Shown: piece after piece, positions 1 to 8,589 of the stretch
Numbering within the stretch: position 1 is the stretch's first letter
How the letters are laid out: the number at the start of each line of letters is the position of its first letter
Assembly: GCA_021736985.1 (NCBI GenBank)
Contig: JAIPEW010000024.1
Location: forward strand, 1 to 42,978
DNA length: 42,978 bases
Reading direction: 5' to 3'
From: Clostridiales bacterium
Lineage (GTDB): Bacteria > Bacillota > Desulfotomaculia > Desulfotomaculales > VENG01
Notes under the pieces: generated by a model
Database searches by the model: none
What the model was told of the DNA's origin: nothing
Seen by the model: the letters and a program-made list of their open reading frames with translations, nothing else
Position numbers and translations under genes: made by a program

Positions 1-40
1 TAAAAAATGAAGTCCCAACTTGCCGAAAAAACGAAAGCGA

Positions 41-79
41 AAAATAACCCCCCCCTTCCGGCCGGGGTGGGTTTTATTT
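41..79. terminator. Bidirectional intrinsic terminator candidate
   Basis: A run of eight C at 48-55 faces GGGGTGGG at 64-71 across a short TTCCGGCC loop, which gives a GC-rich stem with one mismatch. A-rich sequence lies on the left and TTTTATTT on the right, so both strands have a U-rich tail. It could close the minus-strand small-gene unit to its right and any gene arriving from the left edge. Confidence 0.5.
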
Positions 80-123
80 GACGCTTACGAAACTATCAGC
101 TTAGCAGACATGCCGGGCAAACA

Positions 124-157
124 ATTAAGCCCATACTTTTAAAAGTACAGGCTTAAT
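124..157 (-). terminator. Hairpin overlapping the stop of the 52-aa gene
   Basis: ATTAAGCC at 124-131 is exactly complementary to GGCTTAAT at 150-157, and the space between contains the palindrome ACTTTTAAAAGT. The minus-strand stop codon of the small gene (153-155) lies inside the right arm. The tail on the minus strand is not a clean T-run, so this could be a weak terminator or an mRNA 3' stabiliser. Confidence 0.3.
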
Positions 158-311
158 CAAAGTCTTTAAAAAGCAGCTTTATTCTTTTTCTAAGCCTACC
201 TACTCTGTCATTTCTCTCATCCGGCATTTTGGCTGTCTTACGGCTTAACCCTCCACGAACTTTAATCTGCTTGTTTTTTTCTTTTAATTCCTTGAGTGTA
301 AATTTTTTCAC
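153..311 (-). CDS. Small basic protein, paralogue of the adjacent 56-aa protein
   Basis: This is a 52-residue, very basic hypothetical protein of unknown function. I chose the GTG at 311 because GAGGA lies four bases upstream. An ATG at 317 in the same frame would give 54 residues but overlaps that ribosome site. The middle of the protein (RGGLSRKTAKMPDERND, then RVGRLRKR) is nearly identical to the protein encoded at 378-548, and the DNA of the two genes is also very similar, so this is a recent tandem duplication. The conservation at protein level and the matching ribosome sites suggest that both are real genes. The basic, arginine-rich composition would suit nucleic-acid binding, but that is only a guess. 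Confidence 0.5.
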   Translation of the reverse strand: MKKFTLKELKEKNKQIKVRGGLSRKTAKMPDERNDRVGRLRKRIKLLFKDFD

Positions 312-377
312 ACACATTCCTCAACTTCTTCTTTATAGTTAGTATAACCAAAAGAGGAATATGTTATTACTATCTAA

Positions 378-548
378 TTAACTTGTTTTTTCAAGTTTCT
401 CGATTACTTTTTCTTTTCTTTTCTTTAGTCTACCTACTCTGTCATTTCTCTCAGCCGGCATTCTCGCTGTTTTACGGCTTAATCCTCCACGATCTTTAAT
501 GCGCTTGTTCTTTTCTATTAATTCTTGAAGATTGTCAAACCCCTTCAT
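378..548 (-). CDS. Small basic protein, paralogue of the adjacent 52-aa protein
   Basis: This is a 56-residue basic protein of unknown function. The ATG at 548 is preceded by AAGGTGG at a normal distance. A GTG at 563 in the same frame would add five residues but would sit on the ribosome site. Residues from about 20 onward (RGGLSRKTARMPAERND, RVGRLKKRKEK) match the neighbouring 52-aa protein almost residue for residue. The two genes lie head to tail on the minus strand with about 65 bp between them and are probably co-transcribed. No membrane segment, Cys motif or catalytic motif is visible. It may be a nucleic-acid-binding accessory protein, but nothing shows that directly. Confidence 0.55.
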   Translation of the reverse strand: MKGFDNLQELIEKNKRIKDRGGLSRKTARMPAERNDRVGRLKKRKEKVIEKLEKTS

Positions 549-621
549 AGCGAGGTCCACCACCTTTCAATTCTATAACCACTTTTAACCATTATATCAC
601 TAGAGGCCTAAAAACAAAATA

Positions 622-1506
622 TTATGTTTCATCTTCCTTCTTTAAAATAAGCATGTCTATAGATATGAATAAGTAATACTCAAAATAATTTAATATATTG
701 TAGATAAAATACTGTTCATCAACTATTAAATCGTTTTTGCTTTGCAGCGCAATGAGAATTTTATCTTCCAAGTAATCGCTTTTATACGGTATAAATAAAA
801 TATCCTTTTTATAATTTAAAGTTTTGGTTTGTTTATCACAATAAAAAGTTTGATAATTTAAAATGCTATTCCTGAGTATTTTAAACGCTGAACAAGTTAA
901 GCTAAAATGACTTTTTAATTGATGAAGGTTTTCTTCAATTAAACCATCGTAAATAACAATTTCTATGTCCGACTTTTGATAATCACAGTACATTTTTAAA
1001 GGTTGATAAATATACGATTCATACGAGAATGTCAAGTTTTCTAATTCATGTTCTAAATTTTGTGTATAATCAGAAAAACCCTCAAATATTTCATTTTCTG
1101 CTTTTATTTTATCAAACAAGATATCAATAGTGTTGTCCTGTTCATCAATAATATCTTTGGTAGTCTCCTCGCTTATACTGCCTCCAATGTTGCCGAATCG
1201 GATTTCCCCCAGTTTAGTTGTTCTGATAATTAAATGGTCAATGACTACGGCAAAAGTTGTAAAAGCAATAAAGTGGATTAGCAATATCCATAATTCTTGT
1301 GGTATCCCTATTTTACTAGATGTTTTAAAAATATCAGAAGGTAAATTGTCTATATAAACTGAATAAAACAAAAATACAAGTGAATACCATAACTTCCTTA
1401 TTTTTTTAATGTTAGATGCATCACTTAATTCTTTAACAAAAAAATTGATTACAGAATATATTGTTAAGACAATTGCTAATAAAAAAATATATAAATAATT
1501 GTCCAT
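622..1506 (-). CDS. Membrane protein with N-terminal TM segments and C-terminal GAF-like domain
   Basis: This is a 294-residue hypothetical protein. Three hydrophobic segments lie near residues 4-24, 40-55 and 70-94 and are followed by a polar, partly coiled region (about 115-165). The C-terminal part (about 165-290) alternates strand-like and helical stretches, and its pattern recalls a degenerate GAF/sensor domain: LFIPYKSDYLEDKILIAL, then a final amphipathic helix. No output domain (kinase, GGDEF, HTH) is present, so if it senses something it must pass the signal to another protein. The ATG at 1506 is preceded by GGAGGGGC, 11 bases upstream. The gene is strikingly AT-rich compared with carB next to it, which suggests horizontal acquisition. 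The GAF reading is an inference from pattern only. Confidence 0.6.
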   Translation of the reverse strand: MDNYLYIFLLAIVLTIYSVINFFVKELSDASNIKKIRKLWYSLVFLFYSVYIDNLPSDIFKTSSKIGIPQELWILLIHFIAFTTFAVVIDHLIIRTTKLGEIRFGNIGGSISEETTKDIIDEQDNTIDILFDKIKAENEIFEGFSDYTQNLEHELENLTFSYESYIYQPLKMYCDYQKSDIEIVIYDGLIEENLHQLKSHFSLTCSAFKILRNSILNYQTFYCDKQTKTLNYKKDILFIPYKSDYLEDKILIALQSKNDLIVDEQYFIYNILNYFEYYLFISIDMLILKKEDET

Positions 1507-1566
1507 ATGTTAATTTAGCCCCTCCGCATACTTTAATGCTTTTTCATGGTCTATTTTTTATTTAAG

Positions 1567-1596
1567 AATATATCAAAAAAATTTTTTTGATATATT
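1567..1596. repeat. Perfect 30-bp AT palindrome
   Basis: The arm AATATATCAAAAAAA (1567-1581) is followed directly by its exact reverse complement (1582-1596), so the whole is one uninterrupted palindrome. It lies about 60 bp upstream of the minus-strand membrane gene and about 430 bp upstream of carB. It could be a protein-binding site or a cruciform-forming intergenic element. Without a T-tail on a GC stem it is an unlikely terminator. Confidence 0.6.
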
Positions 1597-1823
1597 TCAC
1601 TTTTATCCTCCTGGCCCACACACTTACTAATAAAGTATTTATTCCTCACTTATTGACATTTTCCTCCAAACAAAAATCGACTTCTTTTACAAAAATAATT
1701 ACTGTATTTAACTCCCATTTTACCTACTTCAAAACAAAAGAACTACCCGTTAAAGCGGATGGTAATAAACTTGCTACTCTTTAAATGTTTTGGAGATTAT
1801 ATCTACTGATAATTAACAAACAA

Positions 1824-1850
1824 ACTGACAGTCTTTGCGGGAATTGACAG
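1824..1850 (+). repeat. Short repeat, copy 1 of 3 (upstream of carB)
   Basis: The sequence ACTGACAGTC at 1824, followed by TTTGCGGGAATTGACAG, closely matches two copies beyond the carB stop (5430-5456 on plus, 5501-5523 on minus). Unit length is 23-27 bp. The core is a GACAG, then a GGGAA, then a second GACAG. The rest of the 1507-2027 gap holds the palindrome at 1567 and the carB promoter; an open frame at 1587-1784 has no ribosome site and is probably not a gene. Confidence 0.6.
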
Positions 1851-1959
1851 ATTGGTGGTAACGTAACTAAACTAACAAAAGAATAAAGTGTATGTGGTGG
1901 GGTGGTTAATTATTACATTTTGATATTCCTTTTATAGATTTTGTTTATTTTTTAAAAGG

Positions 1960-1988
1960 TTTACATGGAAAAATGATAAATGTATATT
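1960..1988 (+). promoter_or_regulatory. Probable sigma-A promoter of carB
   Basis: TTTACA at 1960-1965 and TATATT at 1983-1988 are separated by 17 bases, close to the housekeeping consensus. The start codon of carB follows about 40 bases later behind a strong AGAGGAGG ribosome site. I see no PyrR-type attenuator structure in the short leader. Confidence 0.55.
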
Positions 1989-2027
1989 AATTAAAATGCA
2001 TAGTAAATAAGCTAAGAGGAGGAAAAT

Positions 2028-5000
2028 ATGCCCAAAAGAAACGATATCAATAAAATTCTTATTATTGGCTCAGGCCCGATTATCATTGGACAGGCCTGTG
2101 AATTTGACTATTCCGGCACCCAAGCCTGTAAAGCCTTGAAAAAATTAGGCTACCAGATTGTTCTGGTCAATTCAAATCCGGCCACAATTATGACTGACCC
2201 GGAAATTGCTGATGTCACCTACATTGAGCCGTTAAATTTAAAGAGCCTTACCGGCATTATAGCTAAAGAGCGCCCTGATGCAGTGCTGCCCAACTTGGGC
2301 GGCCAGTCGGCCCTGAACTTGTGTTCCGAGCTTTACAAGGCGGGTGTATTGGAAAAATACGGAGCTAAAGTAATCGGAGTGCAAATTGATGCCATTGAAC
2401 GCGGGGAAGACCGCATCGCTTTTAAAGGAACAATGGACCGTTTGGGCATTGAAATGCCCAAAAGTAAACCGGCTTACAGTATCGAGCAAGCTAAAGAAAT
2501 CGCACAAGAAATGGGATTTCCGGTGGTTATCCGCCCGGCTTATACCATGGGAGGTACCGGCGGCGGGCTGGTTTTTAATATGGAAGAGCTGGAAACAATA
2601 GTCAGCCGCGGCATTAGTGCCAGCATGATTGGACAGGTCCTGGTGGAAGAATCGGTTCTGGGATGGGAGGAACTGGAGCTGGAAGTTGTCCGGGATTCCA
2701 AAAATCAAATGCTGACTGTTTGTTTTATTGAAAATGTTGATCCCATGGGTGTGCATACCGGTGATTCTTTTTGTACGGCACCAATGCTCACCATCGACCA
2801 GGAGCTGCAGGATCGCTTGCAGAAATGCGCCTATGCTATCGTTGAGGGCATAGAAGTGATTGGCGGTACCAATGTGCAGTTTGCCCATGATCCCAAAACC
2901 GGCCGGGTGGTAATTATTGAAATTAACCCCAGGACCTCCCGCTCGTCGGCATTGGCTTCAAAGGCTACCGGCTTTCCTATCGCTTTTATCTCGTCCATGC
3001 TGGCCGCCGGCTTAACCCTGGATGAAATTCCTTACTGGCGGGACGGCACTCTGGATAAATATACGCCTTCCGAGGACTATGTGGTGGTCAAGTTCCCCCG
3101 CTGGACTTTTGAAAAGTTTCCTGATGCCCAGGACAAGCTGGGTACACAGATGCGCGCTGTGGGCGAAGTGATGAGCATCGGTAAAAACTATAAAGAAGCC
3201 TTTCAAAAAGCTATCCGCTCTCTGGAAATAGGGCGTTACGGGATGGGATTTGCCAGGGATTTTCACCAGCGTTCGCTGGATGAACTATTGTCTCTGCTGG
3301 CGGAGCCATCAAGTGAGCACCAGTTTATTATGTATGATGCCCTGCGTAAAGGCGCCAGCGTGGAGCAGTTATACGAAATTACCCACATCAAGCCCTGGTT
3401 TATTGAGCAGATGAAAGAGCTTGTACAGCTGGAAGAAAATATCCTGGAATATAAACACGACCAACTGCCTGACGAGCTGCTGGTGCAGGCTAAAAAGGAC
3501 GGGTTTGCGGACCGTTATTTGGCCCAGCTGTTAAGTGTCCCGGAAGCTGAAATCCGCCGGCGCAGAACCATATTGGGGATGGTAGAGGGATGGGAAGCGG
3601 TCCCGGTAAGTGGTGTGGAAAACGCAGCCTACTATTTCTCTACCTACAACGCACCTGATCAAACTACAGCCAGCGACCGGGCGAAAGTGATGATCGTGGG
3701 TGGGGGCCCGAACCGCATCGGCCAGGGGATTGAGTTTGACTACTGCTGTGTACATGCGGCTTTTGCCCTGCGGGATATGGGGCTGGAGACAGTGATGGTG
3801 AACTGTAACCCGGAAACGGTTTCCACTGACTATGACACTTCTGATAAGCTGTATTTTGAGCCTCTGACCCTGGAAGATGTATTGAGTATATACGAAAAGG
3901 AAAAACCCCTGGGGGTAATCGTACAGTTCGGGGGGCAAACTCCCTTAAACATTGCCAGGGAACTGGCTGCGGCCGGGGTGAAAATATTTGGCACCTCTCC
4001 AGAAACAATAGACCTGGCAGAAGATCGTGACAGGTTTCGACAGGTAATGGAAAAACTTGAAATTTCGATGCCGGAATCCGATATGGCAATGTACTTTGAA
4101 CAGGCACTGGTCATTGCCAATCGCATTGGTTACCCCTTGATGGTTCGTCCTTCATACGTTTTGGGTGGACGCGGCATGGAGGTTGTCTACGATGAGGAAA
4201 GCTTGCGCCAGTACCTGGAGGCAGCTGTGGAGGTTACGCCGGAAAGGCCGATTCTAATAGATAAATTCCTGGCTAACGCGATTGAAATTGAAGCTGATGC
4301 TGTCGCTGATAGCACTGATGTTCTTGTACCCACGGTGATGGAGCATATTGAACTGGCAGGTATTCATTCCGGAGATTCCGCCTGTGTGATACCACCGGTA
4401 AATCTTCAGGCCAAGCATATAGAAACCATCGTGGAAATCACCAGGAAAATTGCAAGAGAACTAAATGTAGTGGGGTTGATGAATATTCAGTACGCCATTG
4501 CTAATGACCAGGTTTACGTGCTGGAAGCCAACCCCAGGGCATCACGAACAGTTCCCCTGGTGTCCAAGGTATGTAACATCCGGATGGCCCGTATAGCCAC
4601 AGAAATAATGCTGGCCGGCCAAACCGGTAAAGAATCACCAATCAAGGGCTTCGTTCCCGGGAAGATTCCTCATTTTGGAGTAAAAGAGGCAGTTTTCCCC
4701 TTCAATATGTTCCAGGAAGTGGATCCACTGCTGGGCCCCGAAATGCGCTCTACCGGGGAAGTGCTGGGGATTGCCGGTTCCTTCGAGTTGGCGTTTTTTA
4801 AAGCCCAGGAAGCAACCCGGTCGCCCCTTCCCGTATCGGGAACCGTTTTGATTAGTGTGAACGATGATGATAAGCAGGCGGCCCTGGAAGTAGCCAAAAT
4901 ATTTAACCAGCTGGGCTTTAATATTAAAGCTACGGAAGGAACCCATAAGTTCTTTAAAGAAAATGGTATCCCATCGGAAGAGATCAAGAAACTATATCAA

Positions 5001-5261
5001 GGCCGACCCAGCATAACCGATGGCATTAAAAATAAGGAAATTAACCTGGTAATAAACACCCCGTCCGGTAAACGCAGCCAGCATGATGATTCCTATATTC
5101 GCAAGACAGCAATTAAATATAATATCCCCTATATTACCACCATGGCTGCTGCCCTGGCCAGTGCCAGGGGCATTGCGGTATACAAAGAAAATAATGCCCG
5201 GGAGGCCGAGAAAAAATCTTTACAAGAGTACCACCGGGATATTAAGCATTCCGTTAAATAG
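2028..5261 (+). CDS. carB: Carbamoyl-phosphate synthase large subunit
   Basis: This 1077-residue protein makes carbamoyl phosphate from bicarbonate, ATP and ammonia delivered by the glutaminase subunit CarA; the product feeds pyrimidine and arginine synthesis in the cytosol. The length is full for the family. The first ATP-grasp half opens with the conserved GSGPIIIGQACEFDYSG. The second half starts near residue 550 with VGGGPNRIGQGIEFDYC. The C-terminal MGS-like allosteric domain spans about 940-1060. The ATG follows AGAGGAGG at a normal spacing. Unusually, no carA lies beside it: the upstream genes are on the other strand and the next plus-strand gene is a regulator 730 bp away. It may be a single-gene unit working with a distant carA, or a second carB copy. 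Confidence 0.98.
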   Translation: MPKRNDINKILIIGSGPIIIGQACEFDYSGTQACKALKKLGYQIVLVNSNPATIMTDPEIADVTYIEPLNLKSLTGIIAKERPDAVLPNLGGQSALNLCSELYKAGVLEKYGAKVIGVQIDAIERGEDRIAFKGTMDRLGIEMPKSKPAYSIEQAKEIAQEMGFPVVIRPAYTMGGTGGGLVFNMEELETIVSRGISASMIGQVLVEESVLGWEELELEVVRDSKNQMLTVCFIENVDPMGVHTGDSFCTAPMLTIDQELQDRLQKCAYAIVEGIEVIGGTNVQFAHDPKTGRVVIIEINPRTSRSSALASKATGFPIAFISSMLAAGLTLDEIPYWRDGTLDKYTPSEDYVVVKFPRWTFEKFPDAQDKLGTQMRAVGEVMSIGKNYKEAFQKAIRSLEIGRYGMGFARDFHQRSLDELLSLLAEPSSEHQFIMYDALRKGASVEQLYEITHIKPWFIEQMKELVQLEENILEYKHDQLPDELLVQAKKDGFADRYLAQLLSVPEAEIRRRRTILGMVEGWEAVPVSGVENAAYYFSTYNAPDQTTASDRAKVMIVGGGPNRIGQGIEFDYCCVHAAFALRDMGLETVMVNCNPETVSTDYDTSDKLYFEPLTLEDVLSIYEKEKPLGVIVQFGGQTPLNIARELAAAGVKIFGTSPETIDLAEDRDRFRQVMEKLEISMPESDMAMYFEQALVIANRIGYPLMVRPSYVLGGRGMEVVYDEESLRQYLEAAVEVTPERPILIDKFLANAIEIEADAVADSTDVLVPTVMEHIELAGIHSGDSACVIPPVNLQAKHIETIVEITRKIARELNVVGLMNIQYAIANDQVYVLEANPRASRTVPLVSKVCNIRMARIATEIMLAGQTGKESPIKGFVPGKIPHFGVKEAVFPFNMFQEVDPLLGPEMRSTGEVLGIAGSFELAFFKAQEATRSPLPVSGTVLISVNDDDKQAALEVAKIFNQLGFNIKATEGTHKFFKENGIPSEEIKKLYQGRPSITDGIKNKEINLVINTPSGKRSQHDDSYIRKTAIKYNIPYITTMAAALASARGIAVYKENNAREAEKKSLQEYHRDIKHSVK

Positions 5262-5429
5262 GGTCTATACCGGTCTACGAGCACCCAATCTGTGAAGCAG
5301 GAATCTGTAGATATTTTTCTATTTACAGAGGAACGGCTAAACCCTTCTTAGTATTTTGTCATTGGTTACATATTTCCAACCATTGTCTTTGGTTAATGTT
5401 AGTACAAAGTGATCCTGGAATTCTGTTTT

Positions 5430-5523
5430 ACTGACAGTCGTTGTGGGAACCGACAGTAATTTCTTCATTATTATTTATATCTTCTTGCTTGTTGTTGTGT
5501 TGTCAGTTCCTACGACTGTCAGT
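5430..5523. repeat. MITE-like inverted pair of the carB-flanking repeat
   Basis: A plus-oriented copy (5430-5456, ACTGACAGTCGTTGTGGGAA then CCGACAG) and a minus-oriented copy (5501-5523) face each other across about 44 bp of AT-rich sequence. Their outer 12 bases are exact inverted complements, and the inner parts match except for a three-base gap. The 94-bp structure with terminal inverted repeats and no gene resembles a small non-autonomous element. A related single copy lies upstream of carB at 1824. Confidence 0.55.
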
Positions 5524-5621
5524 TAGTCCTGCAAAAAGTGTTGTGTGGGTTGGTTTGTTTGAATATGAATAAAAGTTGCAAGTGAGTTGAACAAATAATG
5601 AAAGTGAATATAGATTGATTT

Positions 5622-5658
5622 ATCAGGAGAGTGTACCATCTACCCTCCTGATTTTTTT
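5622..5658 (+). terminator. Rho-independent terminator
   Basis: ATCAGGAG (5622-5629) pairs exactly with CTCCTGAT (5645-5652) and is followed directly by a run of T to 5658. This is a clear plus-strand intrinsic terminator, possibly ending a long carB transcript or a small RNA from the carB-luxR gap. Confidence 0.75.
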
Positions 5659-5883
5659 ATTAGGAGTAACTATAAATAATGTCGAATATTAGGTCAAGGA
5701 AAAAGCAACCAGTTGACGAAATATAGATAAAAACATCAGACAAAAAATTATTTTTAATAAGTATTTTGCAATATTTTTATTTGATTTGATTAAGTAGATA
5801 TTTTGTCTATTAATGCGAAATTCAAGATTCGTTGATGTTTCTTCAGTGTCAGGTTTCCAGGGTATTTATTTTTAAGAGTTGCA

Positions 5884-5926
5884 GTAGACAGCATAAAAAT
5901 TTTATTTTTTAATTGTCTACTTGACA
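5884..5926 (+). promoter_or_regulatory. Possible operator and -35 element of the regulator gene
   Basis: GTAGACA (5884-5890) and TGTCTAC (5914-5920) form a perfect 7-bp inverted repeat with a 23-bp spacer. A consensus -35 hexamer TTGACA (5921-5926) follows at once. No good -10 lies at 17 bases, so an activator-dependent promoter is possible; binding of the encoded MalT-like regulator here is speculation. Confidence 0.25.
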
Positions 5927-5993
5927 GGGGTCAGTTCAGGAAAATAAGCAATTGTGTACGGAGGCTTAGCTTACAAAACTTTAAAAAGGTTGT

Positions 5994-8486
5994 ATGTTTG
6001 GAAGTGATACAGTGCCTGAAAGTAATGTTTTTCAATACAATGTTCATTATAATTCTCACCGACTGCTCAAAAAGCTGGAAGGGACTTTAAATGCACCGGT
6101 GACAGTAATAGAAGCCCCTTCTGGGTTTGGCAAGACTACGGCGGTGTGGGATTATTTCGTGGATAAACTGCCAGAAGATATGCCAGTTTACTGGTGGAGT
6201 GCCGCAGAGGGTGCTCCGGAATTTTCCTGGACGCGGCTGTGCAGGGAATGTGAAAAGATTGATTCAGCGACGGGAAAACAGCTTCTTTCTGTCGGTTTTC
6301 CCAGGTTAATGTCTGCATGGGAGATCGGGCATTTAATCAGCGGTTTAAACTGCGATATGCAATCGGTGTTGGTACTGGATGATTTTCACTTTTTGCAAAA
6401 GGAACTGCCACGGACAGTTGTGTCAGCGCTACTTTCCTATGTTGGAACAAAGCTACACATTGTTATTATCACTCAAACGGCGAGACCATTCCCTCTATCT
6501 TTTTTCGAGCAGGCTGGAACTCATTATATCCAGACAGAAGACCTGCGGTTAACCAGGGAAGATGTGCGGCGTTATTGTCGACTTTGCAGGGTTGCCGTTT
6601 CAGAGGCTGAAACCGATCAGCTTTACGAATATACCGAAGGTTGGATAGTAGCTGTTTATCTTACAGTGCAGCAAATGCGGCGTGGAGAAGGCCCTTCTCC
6701 GGGGCTGAGCCTCCTCCAGTTAATGGAAAAGATTGTATGGAAAGATATGAGCCATCAGGGTAGAAACTTATTTTTACATATTGCGCTCTTTTCCGGCGTA
6801 ACTATTGAGCAGATATGTTTTTTGCTTCAGGCCGATCCCCTTCCGGAAAGCGTGTTAGCCCTGCTGGAAGATACGCCGTTTATACGTTATGAGGCAGAAG
6901 AGCGGCGCTACGTGCCCCATGCCATTCTGAGGGAAATGCTGCTGCGAAGGCTCAAGGCTGCGGATTCCCGGACGAAAATTCGCTGCTATAGTCGGGCCGG
7001 TGCATGGTACGCCCGGGCGGGTGAAACTTTGTATGCAGTATCGTGTTTTTTTGAAGTTAGAGATTATGAAGCCATCCTCTCCCTTTCGCTGACCCATCTT
7101 ACCATGGCGCGGATTGATGGAGAGCCCTTTGCACGGCTTGCAGCCGAGCTGCTTGATGAGTGTCCTATCGAGACCAAGTGTAAATATCCCATCTCTCTGT
7201 TGCGCATAGCTTATGCGCTTATCGGTGCTGACAGGCGTGAAGAAGCGGGTGCGCTGCTTTCAGAAATCAAGTCTCTCATTGGACAGGTGCCAGCAGGCGA
7301 AACAGAACGGAATGCTTTGCTGGGTGAATGGATGCTGGTATCAGCCTTCCTGGAGTTTCCCGATGTTCTTAAAATGGAGCCGGTACTCCAAAAGGCAGCC
7401 GAAATGATTGGTGGCAGGTGCAGGACGCTGCCTGCCGGTGAGCCTTTTGCTTTTGGCCTGCCTTTGATGATATTTTTTCACCGGAGACCCGGCCAACTGG
7501 AAAAGGAGATCAAGTCTCTTTCCATTGTGGTTGATCTGTATAATGTCCTTACCGGGGTAAATAGCGGGGCCGATGTGCTGTTGGAGGCTGAAGCTGCCCT
7601 TTATCGCGGGTATCTTTCAGAGGCGGAGCTTACTGGCTACAAAGCTGCTTTCATGGCCGAAGGAAGCGGTCAGTGGTCGATGCGTACAGGAGTAGTTAAT
7701 TTGATGGCGCAGCTGGCTTTTAAGCTGGGCAGCAATAATGACCTGTCCCAGTACATAAAGGAATTGGAGGAAGCAGTTGGCACGGATGCTATGTGTCCTT
7801 TTGTTTCGCAAATGCTGCAGACGGATTATTACATGTGGTTGGGTTTGACTGAGCTGATTCCGAAATGGATCCGCAGCGGCAGGGCAGCTTTCCATGACGC
7901 TCCGTCATGGATTAAGGTCTACTTAATGTACTACCGTCTTGGTATTCTTTTGCAGGAGGAGGAATATGTCCAGTTGTTGGGGACAGCGGAAGCTGCAATA
8001 GCGGAATGCCGGGAGTTGGGCTATTTGATGGTGGAAATTTATATGTCTATTATAGCGGCAGTAGGCAGTCTTAAAACCGGCCAGGAAAGAAAAGCTTTTT
8101 CTCATGTTAGGGAAGCTCTTGCTAGAGCCAGGCCCGACGGAATTTATCTTCCCTTTATGGAATTTAGTTGTATGTTGGGCAATTTAGTCAAAAAAGCCTT
8201 TTTCGAGCTGGGCGAGGGGATGCCCGAAGAAATTGCTGCAAATGCCCAAATAATAGCTGATAACTGGAAGCTGGTAATCCGTATAATTTCCGAAAGCGAT
8301 AATTTGCCGTACGGACTGACAAAGCGGGAACTGGAGGTAGCTACTCTTGCTGCTAAGGGCATGAGTAATAAGGAAATTGCTGCAAACCTCTTTATTTCCG
8401 AGGCTACAGTAAAATTTCATTTGCGCGCTGTGTTTTCTAAGCTGGATATCGATCGCCGGAGCAAACTGGCCGGGATTCTTGAATGA
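5994..8486 (+). CDS. MalT-like LuxR-family transcriptional regulator (STAND ATPase)
   Basis: This 830-residue protein has the layout of the MalT class of large regulators. It has an N-terminal NTPase with Walker A APSGFGKTT at about 41-49 and Walker B VLVLDD near 125-130. A long helical, TPR-like sensor middle spans about 330-740. A C-terminal LuxR helix-turn-helix lies at about 765-830 and starts LTKRELEVATLAAKGMSNKE. Such proteins bind ATP and an inducer, oligomerise and activate nearby promoters. The ATG follows AAAAAGG. The gene is followed by a perfect hairpin terminator, a DUF2442 gene and two giant secreted proteins, so control of that surface locus is the likely job. The inducer cannot be read from the sequence. 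Confidence 0.9.
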   Translation: MFGSDTVPESNVFQYNVHYNSHRLLKKLEGTLNAPVTVIEAPSGFGKTTAVWDYFVDKLPEDMPVYWWSAAEGAPEFSWTRLCRECEKIDSATGKQLLSVGFPRLMSAWEIGHLISGLNCDMQSVLVLDDFHFLQKELPRTVVSALLSYVGTKLHIVIITQTARPFPLSFFEQAGTHYIQTEDLRLTREDVRRYCRLCRVAVSEAETDQLYEYTEGWIVAVYLTVQQMRRGEGPSPGLSLLQLMEKIVWKDMSHQGRNLFLHIALFSGVTIEQICFLLQADPLPESVLALLEDTPFIRYEAEERRYVPHAILREMLLRRLKAADSRTKIRCYSRAGAWYARAGETLYAVSCFFEVRDYEAILSLSLTHLTMARIDGEPFARLAAELLDECPIETKCKYPISLLRIAYALIGADRREEAGALLSEIKSLIGQVPAGETERNALLGEWMLVSAFLEFPDVLKMEPVLQKAAEMIGGRCRTLPAGEPFAFGLPLMIFFHRRPGQLEKEIKSLSIVVDLYNVLTGVNSGADVLLEAEAALYRGYLSEAELTGYKAAFMAEGSGQWSMRTGVVNLMAQLAFKLGSNNDLSQYIKELEEAVGTDAMCPFVSQMLQTDYYMWLGLTELIPKWIRSGRAAFHDAPSWIKVYLMYYRLGILLQEEEYVQLLGTAEAAIAECRELGYLMVEIYMSIIAAVGSLKTGQERKAFSHVREALARARPDGIYLPFMEFSCMLGNLVKKAFFELGEGMPEEIAANAQIIADNWKLVIRIISESDNLPYGLTKRELEVATLAAKGMSNKEIAANLFISEATVKFHLRAVFSKLDIDRRSKLAGILE

Positions 8487-8525
8487 AATAGCTACAAAAA
8501 CTATTCTTTTGAACGGGGCGATTAA

Positions 8526-8563
8526 AAAAAATCTCCTTTATGATGTCATAAAGGAGATTTTTT
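8526..8563 (+). terminator. Perfect 18-bp-arm hairpin terminator after the regulator gene
   Basis: The arm 8526-8543 (A-run, then ATCTCCTTTATGA) is the exact reverse complement of 8546-8563, which ends in a run of T. It lies 40 bp after the regulator stop. It would end most transcripts and leave some read-through into the DUF2442 and surface-protein genes, or act as an attenuator. It also shows that an open frame starting at 8479 is not the true start of the next gene. Confidence 0.8.
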
Positions 8564-8589
8564 GCGCAAAAGCAGGGGGAGGTGCTTTG

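Larger units (their letters stand above)
5262..5993. other. AT-rich intergenic region between carB and the LuxR-type regulator
   Basis: No coding frame is convincing here. The region holds the inverted repeat pair at 5430-5523, a plus-strand terminator at 5622-5658 and a possible operator/promoter at 5884-5926. The terminator lies far from the carB stop, so a long 3' UTR or a short unrecognised transcript may end there. Confidence 0.5.

Noticed and set aside
1587-1784. 65-codon plus-strand frame in the gap before carB
   Set aside because: It starts inside the 30-bp palindrome, has no ribosome site and its composition is that of AT-rich noncoding DNA.
2238-2888. 216-codon minus-strand frame opposite carB
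   Set aside because: It lies wholly within carB; its His/Phe-rich composition is typical of an antisense shadow.
8479-8589. N-terminal extension of the DUF2442 protein
   Set aside because: It overlaps the regulator stop and reads through a perfect terminator hairpin; a strong ribosome site supports the ATG at 8590.
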